Assembly: GCF_000471905.2 (NCBI RefSeq)
Contig: NW_006494931.1
Coordinates: 6,514,244-6,578,243 of the forward strand
Source of the DNA: Amborella trichopoda
Taxonomy: Eukaryota > Streptophyta > Magnoliopsida > Amborellales > Amborellaceae
Length of the DNA: 64,000 nt
Direction of reading: 5' to 3'
Each line of letters starts with the position of its first letter. Position 1 is the stretch's first letter. Under the pieces are notes generated by a model. The model saw only the letters and a list, made by a program, of their open reading frames with translations, did no database searches and was not told the DNA's origin. The translations under genes were made by a program, and so were the position numbers. Below, in pieces: positions 19,935 to 32,120 of the stretch.

Positions 19935-21764
19935 TGTTGGAAGGTATTTTTCATCAACATGGGGCCCCCTCTCAATAAAGGCCTAGCAAGTAGTGGAAAT
20001 TTTGACAGTGTCAGAAATGCCCCAAAACTGGTCAAGATCTTCATGAGGTCTCTCAAGAGTATCCAGTCAAGGTCCATCGCATTCCGACATGTCTAAGGTA
20101 GTACAGACTGAGAAACATTTCTGGCAGAATCAGCCACTAGCATCCTAAAATGGACCCCTATAACTAGAGCTACATTTTTAGCATCTCAAATTATTGTGCG
20201 ACTACCACCATTGGATCCAGCATGGTTGAAAACCCCCAGGGGTCAAGATTCAGCTCAAACAGACATTTCAGGAAGAAGTTATAGGCAAAAGAGTGATATA
20301 GAAGAAGCTGCACGCTTTTCCCGTGCATCCACCATGTAACAGTACACCATTGAAGGGATAGTCACGACCAATGAATTTCAACACTCATATCTCACTTATC
20401 CTAAGTTCGATTTTGCTCAAATTTGGTGAGCATGTTCGCCTAGTTAAGACGAGCAATTCGATATGTGGCACACCCCGTGACGATACCCGAGTGTGAAGAA
20501 AAGCTAGAGAGCAGTTGCTAATCTGTGAAGAAAGCAGCGTCATGCTTCGCTCGAGTGACAAAATCACGCCGCTCGCGAGCCCGATCGACGCAAGACTAAT
20601 TCCATTATGGGCATATGGTTTTGGGTCATCCCTGACCCGAACCTCGTACATGATTAACAGACAGATTCTGCACATGAAGCCGATGAACAGACTGCAAATT
20701 CCATCTCGAAATCCTTGATTCTGACCAAAATTCCAAACTTGCAAAATCTTCGTTCGGCCACGGAATCTTCCCCTTCTACTCGTCTGTTTCTTCCTTCAAG
20801 TGAAGTCTGTTGACGACACTGCTCATCGCTGCCCACAGACGTAGCTTTGACGTCTCGGTGAAGAACCCAGATGGCAAGGTTTGTTGTCGCTAGCAGGGGT
20901 CTCTCCCTGTCACGTGTCTAGTGTAAACGACGATAGCTATCGCCACCCGCTAGGGGCTTTGGCAACACTTATCGCCGTCAGCGAGCCTCCTCTGCGTGCC
21001 CGGTGCTTGTCACCATTCTCCTTGTGTCTCGAGCCTATTACCGTGCGACCTAGGAGAAACTATCACTGTGTGCCTCGTTAAGAGCTAACGCTGTTCACAA
21101 GGGGTGCGCCGTCTCCTTGCATTGTTCACCGCGATACCTGTTGAAGTCCGGATTTTCCCTTCTCTTTGCCGTCTCGTTCTTTCCTCTTAACCTCTTTCTC
21201 CTCTCACTTGATTGAGGGTAGGCGTAGCCTATCACTGACGCACTAACCTTGGTTTCGAGAAGTATTGCCATCGTACTGGTCTTGAGAACCATACCAGTCT
21301 TGCTATCACTCTGAGTCGGTAATTTCTGGTGGTCATGCTAGTCTCACCCTTACATCAAGCTCTCTTCTCTTTTCTATCTTTCATTGAACCTCGCACTTCA
21401 TCGCCTTCTCATGTGAACGTGCATTGCCCTAAGACAAGGGTGGGTCCCTTCGACCCACTTTTCTTACAAATTAACCATATAAGTGTTTTGCAGAAAAACA
21501 AGAGGATTACAAGTCAAGGGAGGCGATTCCGAACCAGCTCAAGCAGCTGGGGGGGTTTCTTTGTGATCTAAGAGGGTGCCCACGCGAGCCAGCCCGAGTA
21601 AGTCTCGAACCCACCTAAAATTCCTCTCTCATTGGTTGGTATACCTGCCCTTGCCCTAGAGTAAGTTTTCGAGAGAGCAATCTTAAATCCCTAGATCATT
21701 AGAAACTTGAGACACTAGCCACCAAATCACCTAGATCTGGAGGGCGAGATCGAGGCACCTAACA
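19935..21764 (+). repeat. Element B 5' LTR, internally deleted
   Basis: It starts TGTTGGAAGG and ends CCTAACA, with TGTT/AACA inverted termini, about 1.83 kb. It aligns with the 3' LTR (34244-36827) except that sequence equivalent to 35092-35870 is missing at the junction near 20765. The missing part includes the TATA box and the expected transcription start. Confidence 0.85.
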
Positions 21765-21768
21765 AGCT

Positions 21769-21787
21769 TGGTGACTCCACTGGGGAC
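21769..21787 (+). other. Primer-binding site of element B
   Basis: TGGTGACTCCACTGGGGAC lies 4 bp after the LTR end. It is nearly the same as the PBS of element A. It would pair with a tRNA other than initiator methionine; I do not assign the tRNA. Confidence 0.7.
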
Positions 21788-23340
21788 TTATTACCCGTAG
21801 TTGGTTTGCTCTTATTTGACCAATTTCCTTTTTACTTTATGTACCTACTTTTATAGCACCTAGGTTGTTCAACCTGTTCATCCGGGTCGGGGACTTCTTT
21901 ATCCCTTCACTCGTGGCTGTCCCAGAGAAGCGAGTTGCTCACGCCTCCTTCCCTGCCCTCCTTTGTTAGGACTCACGATCTGGCTCCCAGGTTCTCACCT
22001 GGATTAGTATGAGAGGGGGACTTAAGGGTCCCTACCTCCCCACTTTCTTGCCCTAATGGATTCTCCACTAAGGCCCCATGCATGGGTAGCACTTCTGCTA
22101 CCGCACACCCAGCTACTGATAAATCTCTTGCTAGTCATACTGCTGCGGTACGCCGAAAGGCTGCCACATCCATCCCTGCAAAAAGCAACCAAACTGTCGT
22201 CGTTCTTGAGGTTCGCCGCAAAGCAACCCCCTATGCTCCTTTACTACTCTGAACCTCCACAGTTGGAGGGTTGATACATAGAGGCGGAGGTCTTCATCCC
22301 TCGCACACACTCAAAGGCTCGTGGTCTATCCACTAGAGCTACACCTCAGGGCAACCCTCATGTTGCCTTGAGCTCGCATCCAGGGCCAGACCTTCTCGGG
22401 CTGAACCCTACATGCGACATGCATTCGCTTTCCACAACTCAGGGCAGTGCTAGCTCTATGCCATCTTGAGCACAGGAGGGTCAACCGTTCCATCTTCCCT
22501 CTTGGCGTACACAGCTTCACCTTGTGAGAGACAAGCTCCCACCTCGTCCCTCACAAATACAAGCTCATGGGTCTCGGCCTCCTTAGGTCGAACCTATTGA
22601 CAGAGCCCGGGCTGACCCCCAAGTCACTAGGAAGGCTAACCTAAAGGTGCACATGCACCATCTTTCAATGTCCCTCTCGGATCCAGACTCAGGCGGAGTC
22701 ACGAACCAGCTTCTTCCTCTGCCACTTCCCCGATGCCAGGCAAGCACCTCAAGACCTAGTACTCAAAGTTCTTCCCTAAGAGTACCATCTTGAGCCAACC
22801 CCGGGTCAACCAAACACCAGGAACTCACAAAGGAATTTGGGGCAACAGCTTGATGTCAGACAGAGGCCTCCAGCCTCCAAGACAAGAACCTAAGCTGCCC
22901 TCCATCCCTGGACCCCACTCCCTGCTCCATTTGATAGACATGGCCCTCGTTTGTTCAAAGAAAATGGGGCAGTTCAGGTCTCAAGCTCGGTTCTGGAATG
23001 AGGTCCACAGCCTCCTCAGGATCAAGCAGAAACGAGGCCTGCAGATCTTGACCAGGGAAACCTCTAAGGCAGTTGAGGTCGCCACCCTTGATGACCTCCT
23101 ACCTTGTAATCCCTTCTTCCCTCTTCAAACTCCAGAGCCCAAGCAAGTGCAGGAATACTATTTAGTGATCACCACCTAGAAGTCACGGTCCCAAGACCGT
23201 CAAGAACTAGTCCTCACAAGATCGGCATACAAAGCTCGAGTCCAATTGGGGCAAGCTGAGCCGCTCCAGATTGACTTGCCACAGACAACATGCCAGCCTC
23301 GGCAGTCCGCTGCATCACCTGACTCTGACCTCTAGAAGAA
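21788..23340 (+). other. Element B leader / gag N-terminal region
   Basis: Pro/Ser-rich degenerate sequence between the PBS and the recognisable capsid. It has many stops. No domain is identifiable, but it is collinear with 9311-10900 of element A. Confidence 0.5.
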
Positions 23341-24880
23341 ATGGTCAGTGTCATGGTGATCAATGACCCGAACGATGCTCAGAAGGAGCGAATGAAAAAG
23401 TTTAAGGAAATGCTGAAAGCCATTATCGAAAAGATGGAGCTCCTAGAGGCCTCCAGGTCCCCTTCTTCGTCCGATTCCCCGACAGGTGAGGACACAGCTC
23501 TTAGGTAGACTCCCCCTCTGGTCTCCCAAGACAACTCCTCTTCTCGCGTGGTCTCTGAAACCTACATAGATGCTATGGTGGCCCATAGCCTCAAGAACAA
23601 TGTTCCGGGAATGTAGGAGACGCCACTCTACCAAAAGCCGTATCTTTCGTACATTGACCAGGTGCTATGTCCCCCAAACGACCAACAAAGGAAACTCCCT
23701 GTTCAATGGTACCACGTCTCCTCACCAGCATACGACCCACTTCTAAGCAGCATGCTGAGAGATGGCAACTGATGGACGTCTCCTCCTCCTCCAGTTTGTC
23801 GAGACTCTCGAAGGACCAGCCTTTCAGTGGTATGCTCGGCTGCCACCAAAATCGGTGCACACTTGGCAAGAAATGGAGCCGTTGTTCTACTAACGCTTCT
23901 ACAAAGTCCAAATGAACATGGAAACCATCGAGCTCCTCACCTTGATGCAAGACCCTGGTGAGCCAGTTGACAAGTTCATCACAAGATGGAGAGAGTTGGC
24001 GGCCTTTCATGCAACTCCCATGACCGAGAAGGAAGCAGTCTAGACCTGCTTATGAAACATGCTTCTCGAGATCTCCCTACATGTCGAGGCATCCAATCCA
24101 CCCTCCATGTCGGAGCTCATCTCTAAGGCAGTTCGTATCGAGGGATTGTTCAAGCACCATGGAAGCCCTCATCAGCAATCCTCCGGCTCAAACTCTCGCT
24201 CCAACAGTTGAGGCAATCAAAAGGCAGTGATCAGCGCGACCATCATCGTGACTGACACCAAAGGTGCGGCTCCCCAAAATCTCAACCTATCTAAAGCACA
24301 TATGCTTCAGACTGGGGGGAAGCAGTAATCCTACAATGCGGTCCCACTTCCCAAAAATAGTAAGCAAAATGACTACTAGACCCAGCACTAGAATAAGGTT
24401 TACCCTTTTGAGGAGTGGACCCCTGCACTGCTCCAACTGCTATTAGAACAGAACGTGATTCAGCTGCCAGAGGTCACCACTGTAGAGTCGTCAGGGCAGG
24501 AGTTGACTGTGAAGTATTGCGCCTATCATAGGAGAGTAGCCCACTCCACTCACGATTGCTACAAGCTCAACGACACTATCGAGGCCCTTATCAACAAGGG
24601 CCAGATAAAGCTCGAAGAGTTGAAAAAGACATTCTGGGCAACTAAGGCATCTCACATAGTCATGATCCCAGAGGACGATGGGGCACCAGTTATCTTTCGT
24701 GCATTTTTCTCTATAATGCTCGAAGAAGGGCTCGCCACCCCAAAGCCGACAAGGCAGCCCAAGTTCCTGCCTCCAGGGATTGAGAACCTCTGGTGTGCAT
24801 GCCACCAGATACTAGGTCATGACATCAGTGAGTGCACTAGCTCCTGTTCAAGAGGAAGCCCCGCTACAAGCCCCTCATGA
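23341..24880 (+). pseudogene. Element B gag: capsid and zinc knuckle
   Basis: Gag would form the particle and package RNA. The capsid core is recognisable at about 23805-24175: EGPAFQWYARLPPKSVHTWQ, LMQDPGEPVDKFITRWREL and MSELISKAVRIEGLFKHH, interrupted by at least three stops. The nucleocapsid-type motif at about 24512-24610, YCAYHRRVAHSTHDC followed by YKLNDTIEALINKGQI, has the C-x2-H-x4-H-x4-C spacing seen in Tat Gag proteins. A second Cys/His cluster (CACHQILGHDISEC) follows at about 24799. Confidence 0.85.
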
Positions 24881-25790
24881 ACATGCACTGGATCTTTCAG
24901 AGCCCTCAACCTTTCAGCCCTGAGAAGTCTACCATGGGCGAAGTACGCTCAAATCCCTGAAACGTGAGGCAGTCTAGCAAGCTAGGGCCACTCACCAGCT
25001 TGATAGGGAGGTCCAAACACCCCCTCAGGGATCCCGAAGGAGACGACAAGCACCTAGATCAGCCCACTGAAGGAATCAACTTCCTTAGCTACTAGTCGAG
25101 GAAGAATTCCTCAGGCCACTTCTTCTGCTGCCAACCTTACGGGACTTCATCCTAGGCGCAGCTCGCCTCATCTTATCGTCAATCAAGTAGACGGCCTTGA
25201 GTTGTCAAAATATTAGGAGTCAGCCAAAATGGGTGACGACGTTGAAAGCACCCCACAACGGTCAAAGCCAGGGCATGACCTTAAATACCCCCTGGAACCG
25301 ACTAATTCTGGGGATGACATAAAAAGCTGCCCAGAACGTTCTAACTCTTTTTCTCTTTTCCCCTCCTCTATTCCTTCTATAGGTACAACTCGACGATGCC
25401 CAGATTTTGACACTCTAAACAAAGAGTTCGAAGGCACCCTCCTCATCATGCTGTAGAAAGAACGCCTTAGAGAAATACTGGCCCAGGTGGCAGGACTCTC
25501 GATAGCCACCGACGCCCTGGCAACATGGGCCAAAACCCAACCACCTTCGAGCTCCCACTCTCACGAGGCCTGTCACATGATCCAAGTGCATGGGCATCGT
25601 CCAGCTCAGGGTAAGTACCGAGTGAACACAATAATGAGGTCATGGACCCCCTGCTTGAAGCCAACCCTTCCATCGCCTTGACTAGCCAGAGACCAGTCCT
25701 CTCCCCCATTGTGCCCCTCTTAGAGTCTAAGATGTCAAGATCATGGGTGGCCACATTCAAGATCAAATAAAACCCTTGTGAGTCCCTCGA
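24881..25790 (+). pseudogene. Element B protease-linker region, protease not recognised
   Basis: The protease should lie here. I could not find the DxG active-site segment or the LGRPW block that is plain in element A, so the domain has probably been deleted or scrambled. Open stretches here run in unrelated frames. Confidence 0.45.
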
Positions 25791-26787
25791 CGAGGAACTC
25801 TTGGAAGCTCCCGAAGAGTGGGAAGAGGGCGGGCTGGCTATGGCTGATGAGCTTGAAGAGATCAACCTGTGGGATGAGGCCGACCCAAGGCCAATCTACA
25901 TCTCAGCAAAGATGTCCCCGAAAGAGAAAGAAAGCTATATCTCCCTCCTTCAAGCAAATCGGAACGTCTTCTTCTGGCATTATCATGAGATGCTCGATCT
26001 AGACCCCCAAATTGTTGTCCATAGCCTCCGTATTGATCCAACCATCAAACCCATGAAGAAGTAATCAAGAAGGTTTAAGCCCGACCTCAAGATGCAGATC
26101 GATGTTGAGGTGAACAGGCTCAGGCAAGCTGGATTCATACGTGAAGTCAAATACCCAAGATGGCTGGCGAATGTCGTCCCAATCAAGAAGAAGAATGGCC
26201 AAATCAAGGTCTGCATCAACTTTCGTGACTTGAACATTGCTTGTCCCAAGGACGATTTCCCCCTGCCGTTCACTGAGATGTGGGTTGACTCCACTGCCCA
26301 TTGCCAAATCTTCTCCTTTATGGATGGTTATTCTGGTTACAACCAAATCAAGATGGCGTCAGAGGATGAGGACACTATGTTATTAACTCCAAAAGGTGTC
26401 TCTTGCTACACTGTGATGCCTTTTGGGCTAAAAAATGCTGAAGCCACATACCGGCGAGCCATGCAAACCATATTCAAGGATATGATTCACATGGAGGTCG
26501 AGTGCTATGTGGATGACTTAGTGGTAAAATCAGAAACAAAAGCCACTCTTGTGCAAGACCTTAAAAAGATGTTTGAGCGATTGCGACGTCACTAGCTCAA
26601 GATGAAACCCTTGAAATGTGCCTTCGGTGTACGCTTAGGAAAATTCTTAGGGTCTATCATGAGATACCATGGGCTGGAGATTGAGTCAGTCAAAATCAAG
26701 GCAATTCAGGACATGCCACCGCCTACAGCCTTCCATGAATTGTGGTCTCTCCAAGGACAACTCATCTACCTTCGGAGGTTCATTTAG
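25791..26787 (+). pseudogene. Element B reverse transcriptase
   Basis: RT starts after an acidic linker (EEINLWDEADP, about 25856). Motifs in order are KMSPKEKESYISLLQANRN, GFIREVKYPRWLANVVPIKK (about 26130), FRDLNIACPKDDFPLPF (about 26220), FMDGYSGYNQIKMA (about 26320), PFGLKNAEATYRRAMQ (about 26418) and the intact catalytic CYVDDLVVKS (about 26503). The thumb follows (KCAFGVRLGKFLGSIM). Stops fall at about 26062, 26593 and 26785. The catalytic box survives, unlike in element A. Confidence 0.92.
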
Positions 26788-27330
26788 AACCTTTCAGGGC
26801 GATGAAGACCATTTTCACACCTCTTGAAGTAGGACTCTCCCTTCATATGGGATGAAGCGTGCCAAGCTGCGCTCGAGGACATCAAGCAGTACTTATTGAA
26901 TATCCCAATACTCTCTACGACAATGTTAAGAAGGCCTCTCATCATATATGTGACCACCCTCGATGAGTCACTTGGGGCACTCCTAGCGCAAAACAATGAT
27001 GGAGGGAAAGAGACAACGCTCTATTATCCTAGCCGTAGAATGCAAGGGATCGAGAAGATCTCTCCTCCCATCCAAATAATGTGTCTAGCCTTGATCTTTG
27101 TAGTATAGAAGCTCCGTCATTACTTGCTCAGCCACGAGGTTAAGTTAATCTCCAAGGTAGACCCGATCAAGTTCCTTATAACCCGGTCATGCTTGTCATG
27201 GCGTTTGGCCAAGTGGGCACTATTGCTGATGAAGTTCGACATCATGTATGTACCACAGAAGGCAGTTAAAGGTCAAGTCCTAGCAGACTTCCTTGCGGCT
27301 CACCCAGTCCCTTTAGAATCTTCCCTATCA
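26788..27330 (+). pseudogene. Element B first RNase H and tether
   Basis: The first (retroviral-position) RNase H is degenerate. LIIYVTTLDESLGALLAQ (about 26939) and the YYPSRRMQGIE phrase mark it, then LRHYLLSHEVKLISK (about 27112). In Tat elements this copy serves largely as a tether. The segment then leads to FDIMYVPQKAVKGQVLADFL (about 27236), the stretch that element A joined directly to its RT. Confidence 0.8.
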
Positions 27331-27620
27331 AGCGATCTCCCGGATGAAGAAGTTTTTTGTGCGGCGCTAACTCGTCCGTGGGAGATGTACTTTGATGGAG
27401 CATTTCAATCTAATAGAGGGGGTGCCGGAGTTATGTTCCTGACTCCCGATGGTGGAATAATTCCTCTATCCTTCTCACTTGTAGAGGCATTTTCTCATAA
27501 TGAAGCCAAGTATCAAGCCCTCATAATCGGACTGGAGATCGCTCAAGAGCTAGACTTAGAGTAGCTAAATATCTTTAGCAATTATAAGCTGGTCATTCGG
27601 CAGCTAAAGGGGATTTAAGA
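27331..27620 (+). pseudogene. Element B second (archaeal-type) RNase H
   Basis: This extra RNase H is the diagnostic domain of the Tat lineage; it would degrade the RNA strand of the hybrid. WEMYFDGAFQSNRGGAGVMF (about 27380) holds the first Asp and HNEAKYQALIIGLEIA (about 27498) the Glu. In the third motif, IFSNYKLVIRQL (about 27570), Asn replaces the Asp of the usual GDS. Stops lie at 27562 and about 27616. Confidence 0.85.
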
Positions 27621-29226
27621 CGTAAATAAGGTTACTCTCATGCCTTATCATGACAGAGTTGAAACTTACGTGGCTCAGTTCGATGACTTCTCCCTGAATC
27701 ATACCCCTAGAAGACTAAACTCGCATGATGATGCACTCTCAAAGCTCGGCACCACCATCTAATTGTCTTCAACGGGGCCCACTCCAGTTTGGGTAATCGA
27801 ATAGAGACACATTGACTTGAAAACCGAAGCTGACATAGACGATGAGAGGGATGTCTTCCTTGGGTGTCTACCTTACCCATTCGGGGCACTTCTCACAGCT
27901 AAGGATGTCATCAAGACAGAGCAGGAAATTTCCCAAGGAAAAGAATCCAAGGCCAGGGAGCAGGAGCTCGGATTCTTCAACCCGATGTGTGCAGAGGTTG
28001 AACAAGTAGAAGATTGGAGGGAGCCTGTCATGGATTTCGTAAAACATGGGAGGTTGCCTCAAGAGCAGGCGGAATGCAACGGTGTATGATGGATGTCCAC
28101 CAAGTACACCCTTCTCAATGGGGATGTCCTCTTTTGTCCTCCTCAGATGCATCGATGCACAAGAGGTAAGCAAGTACTCAAAGAAGTACACTCGGGCATC
28201 TACAGGTTGCATCAATCCAGCCCCAAGCTCTACGAGTGCATACGCAGACTCGGCTATTACTGGCCTTCCGTGGACGCTGACACCCAAAACTACGACAAAA
28301 GATGCCAGGTATGCCAAATTCAATCAAGTCTCATTCATCAGCCTCCAGAGCCTCTCCATCCTATAGTGACATCATGGCCCTTTTCTCAGTGGGGCATGGA
28401 CATTGTAGGACCCATCGATCCTCCTTATTCTTTGGGCCATGCCTTCATCCTGGTAACGACAGACTACCTTTCCAAATGGGTTGAGGCAGTCCCTCTCAGA
28501 TAGGTTCCGGGGACCGCTGTGGCTAACTTCGTGTAGCACCACATCATCTATCGTTTTGGGGTCTCGGATTGAATAATTTCTGATAATGGCCCTCAGTTTA
28601 GGAGCCAACATGTGGATTGCCTAGTCAACTAGTGCAATTTTGAGTGGAAGTACTCGACTATGTACAGCCAACGGGTTAGCTGAGGCGTTCAACAAGACTT
28701 TATGCGGGGTGCTCTGGAAGTCGATGTCAAAGTCAAAGAAGAACAGGCCCAAGAAGTTGCTTGAGGCTCTGTGGGCCTATCGCACTACCACTCGTAATGC
28801 GACGAATTCCACCCGTTATTCCCCGGTCTATGGGGGTGAGGAGGTCCTAGCCCTCGAAATTCAAATACCCTCACTCCGTGTTGCTAGACATCAGGGACTA
28901 ACTGAGGACGAGAGGGTCAGGCTCCGCTGCTAAGAGCTGGATGCCCTTGATGAAAAGAGACTAGAGGCCAAACAGAACCTCGAGCTTAATCAAGGAAGAA
29001 TAAAGAGAGCCTTTGACAAGTCTGTCAAGGTTCGTTCATTCGCTCCTAAGGACCTAATTCTAGCAGTCAAGAGACGAATGTCATGCACATGCGTCACAAA
29101 GGAAAGTTCGAGCCTAAGTGGGAGGGTACATTCGTAATCTAGAAGGTTACACCAAATGGGGAACTATGACGGAGAAGAGGCGATGCCCCTATCAATGGGT
29201 GATATTTAAAGAAGTATTATCCCTAA
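27621..29226 (+). pseudogene. Element B integrase
   Basis: The zinc-binding N-terminus has the His pair and YDKRCQVCQIQ at about 28160-28322. The catalytic core shows QWGMDIVGPIDPPYS (first Asp, about 28398), IISDNGPQF (second Asp, about 28568) and NGLAEAFNKTL with the Glu (about 28670-28700). A frameshift just before the Glu, where the YHPQ-type phrase should be, breaks the frame. The C-terminus ends near the TAA at 29224-29226. All three catalytic positions survive, but the frame carries at least five stops. Confidence 0.88.
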
Positions 29227-31290
29227 CATGGCAATAAAGTGTGGCGTGTGCAATTAAAAGATAGAAATGAAGATGGGAAACATTAATCTAACTGAAAGGA
29301 AATTCATTTCTTTTATTGCATTATAAAAAGTTGCAAGTTACAATCGAAGGCCCATTGTCAAGGAAGTTACAAAGCTCTTGCATCTGAGGATAAGAGGACG
29401 GTTACAAACCAAAGCCAGTGACGTTGCTCTTGCATCTGAGGATAAGAGGATAGTTACAAGCCAAGAGAATTGTCCTCATCGTACAGAAGAAGCAAACCCA
29501 CCGAAGAAATTCCTGCGCCATGAGGAAGTGGCAAAACCACTTAGAGAAGTTAGCCTCGGTCTCGTCAAGGAGAATGGTTACAAGCCAAAAGAAAAAGCCA
29601 ACCACTTCTGAGTCAGCTTCAATTCATCTGACGAGTATATCAAACATTCAAAGCAGATTTCTCTGGCAAGGAACTGGCCTATGATGGAGAGCATAGACTG
29701 TTCACAGTGGATGCCCTTCCACAAAACAATATGGATTTGACGAATGTGCTGGAGGACTTGGCTTCCAACACACCGCGGCGATAAGGCCTCCACATTTACC
29801 ATCACTCTTGACCCCTTGCAAGACATCGCCATCCGAGGTGATCGTCGTATGTAACACCATGCCGCATCCTATCATCACTACGGGCAGGCTAACGTCGCAC
29901 AGGACTATCGCCGCGAGGCTCATGCCCCCAAGTGTGGCTATCGTCGTGTGTGATCCAAGGACGTTCGAAGGCGGCACTGCATGTGACTTAATGGCATGCG
30001 TGACTTTGAAGCACCTCAGTTCCCAATTTTTCCAATTTTTGGGGGGCATTAACGGCTCTTTAGTTCCCCCAATAGTCACCCCTCGCTGACGGTCCACCTA
30101 CCTATGACCCTTCACCTTTCTCGCAACTCTTTGGTTTCCCATCGACTTTTCCCCTCTTCACCGAGAGTTCACTCTCGCCTACCAAGAAAATCCTTCCCAC
30201 CTTCTGCTCATTGCTGGAGTTAGCAAAAAACCATCGGAAGTCCCCAGAAAAGCTCGCGTAAGTCCCTGCGACCCTTGTGGATTGCCCTTCTCCTTGGTTT
30301 CCCCCTTCAGCAGTTCACCAAAGCTCACCGAAATTCCACTTAGTTTCCAGTGAGATCAATGCCGCCCCTTCTCCTTCTCCTCCTCCTCCAACAACCAAAG
30401 AGCTGAGAAAGCCCTCTGAACTCTCTACGACCTCCAGTTCAGCAGCTGAATGGCCAGAGCAACACTCGAACCCCGGCAAGGCACCTTTGCAAATTCTGCT
30501 AAGGCCCCGAGAGGCCTTCTTCCTTGCTAAGAAAGCCTTGACACTTGCTAAAAAGTATTCGCATTCACACTGCGAAGCTTCGCACCTCCTGAAGCTCACC
30601 AGAAAAATCCCTAAGGACCTGTCTCTGCAAGTTTTGGCCGAGAAGTGCTCGTCAGAAAACCCTCGTCAGAAAGGTTTGGCTCTCTCTCTCTATCTAAAAA
30701 GCTTTTTACTATTTTACCCTTTGGTAAAACAGTAAACTGGGGTTTCTCCCCTTTTTATACCCTGCAGTACCATGAACTGCCCCCACAAATATGAAATGAT
30801 GCTTCAGTGACCAGCTCTTGATGGCGATAAGACCAGGCAAGGGCGAGCCAAGCCCGAGACCCCAAGCATCGTCCTCGTCAAGGCTTGCGTTACGTGCCTT
30901 ATAAGAAGGCTAGTGCCGCTATCCCCATCAACGGTTTTATCGAGCGCCTTGACCGGAGACTATTGCCGCCCATCTCGTTCGGAGATTATCGCCAAGCGTT
31001 TAGTCTAGGGTCATCGCCGCGCGTCTCATCCACAGATCACCACCGCACGAAAGGTCAAGGGTTACTCCCGTGTGCTTCACCAAGGGACTTAACGCATCAC
31101 CTAGGCTTATTGATGAATGTGCCACTCCACACTTAGTGTCATGCACAGGCTTTTGCACTCCCTTTTAGACCATCATCTCTCATCCTCAGGAACTTTATTC
31201 CCTGCATCACAATCTCATTCCTTAAGGAGCCCAGTCTCTAGTGATAGCTCTATTCCTTCATGGAGTCACATCCCCTCACTGCTACCACCC
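29227..31290 (+). other. Element B 3' UTR, proximal part
   Basis: This is non-coding sequence after integrase, read in both strands for an extra ORF without a clear result. The open frame 30277-30735 has no ATG. 29820-29990 and 30880-31080 carry a degenerate short repeat built on the word ATCGCCG. The same style of phrase occurs in the LTR U5 at 20890-21060. A duplicated phrase, GCATCTGAGGATAAGAGGA, occurs at about 29380 and 29432. Confidence 0.55.
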
Positions 31291-32120
31291 CAGTCCGTGC
31301 TGCATGACTTTAAACTGCACTGCCCGGGTCCGTGCTGCATGACTTTAAATTGCACTATCATGGTCCATGCTACATGGCTTTAAATTGCACTGCCACGGTC
31401 CATTGTGTATGACTTTAAACTGCACTGCCACAGTCCGTGCTGCATGCGTTTAAACTGCACTGCCACGATCCATGCTGCATGACTTTAAATTGCACTACCA
31501 CGGTCCGCGCTGCATGACCTTAAACTGCATTGCCACGATCCATGTTGACCCTAAACTACACATCCATAGTCCTTATCACATGACTCGAAATTGTACGACC
31601 ATGGTCCGAACTATATGATCTTAAACTATAGCGGAGGTCTAGTTGCATGACCTTAAACTGCAAAGTCCTTGTCACATGACTCAAAATTGTACGATCATGG
31701 TCCGAGCTATATTAGCTTAAATTATAGCAGAGGTCCAGTTGCATGACCTTAAACTGCAAAGTCCTTGTCACATGACTCAAAACTGTACGACCATGGTCCG
31801 AACTATATGACCTTAAACTATAGTGGAGGTCTAGTTGCACGACCTTAAACTGTAAAGTCCTTGTCACATGACTTTAAACTAACGACCATGGTCTAGATGT
31901 GTGACCTTAAACCATAGTGTGCGTCCTGGCCATGTGACAATGAAAGGCTTAACACCATGGTCCAAACTATACGACCCTAAATTGTAGCAAAGGTCTCGTT
32001 GCACGACCACAAATTGCATGGTCCTAGCTATATAACTTTAAACTGATAGCCATGGTACGAGGTACAAGACCCTAAAACTATAACAAGCAGTGCGACAAAT
32101 AGTCCACATGCATAACTTCA
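31291..32120. repeat. 35-bp tandem array grading into a 96-bp higher-order repeat
   Basis: The monomer reads roughly GGTCCGTGCTGCATGACTTT then AAACTGCACTGCCAC. The GTCC-type word recurs exactly every 35 bp at 31294, 31329, 31364, 31399, 31434, 31469, 31504 and 31539. From 31569 three variant sub-units form a 96-bp unit, repeated at 31569, 31665, 31761 and 31857. It then decays until about 32120. Tandem arrays in the 3' UTR are a known property of Tat elements, and some seed satellite DNA. Confidence 0.95.

Noticed and set aside
30277..30735. 152-codon open frame in B's 3' UTR
   Set aside because: It begins at GTG, has no ATG near its start and no recognisable motif; probably chance in a Pro/Ser-rich GC-rich stretch.
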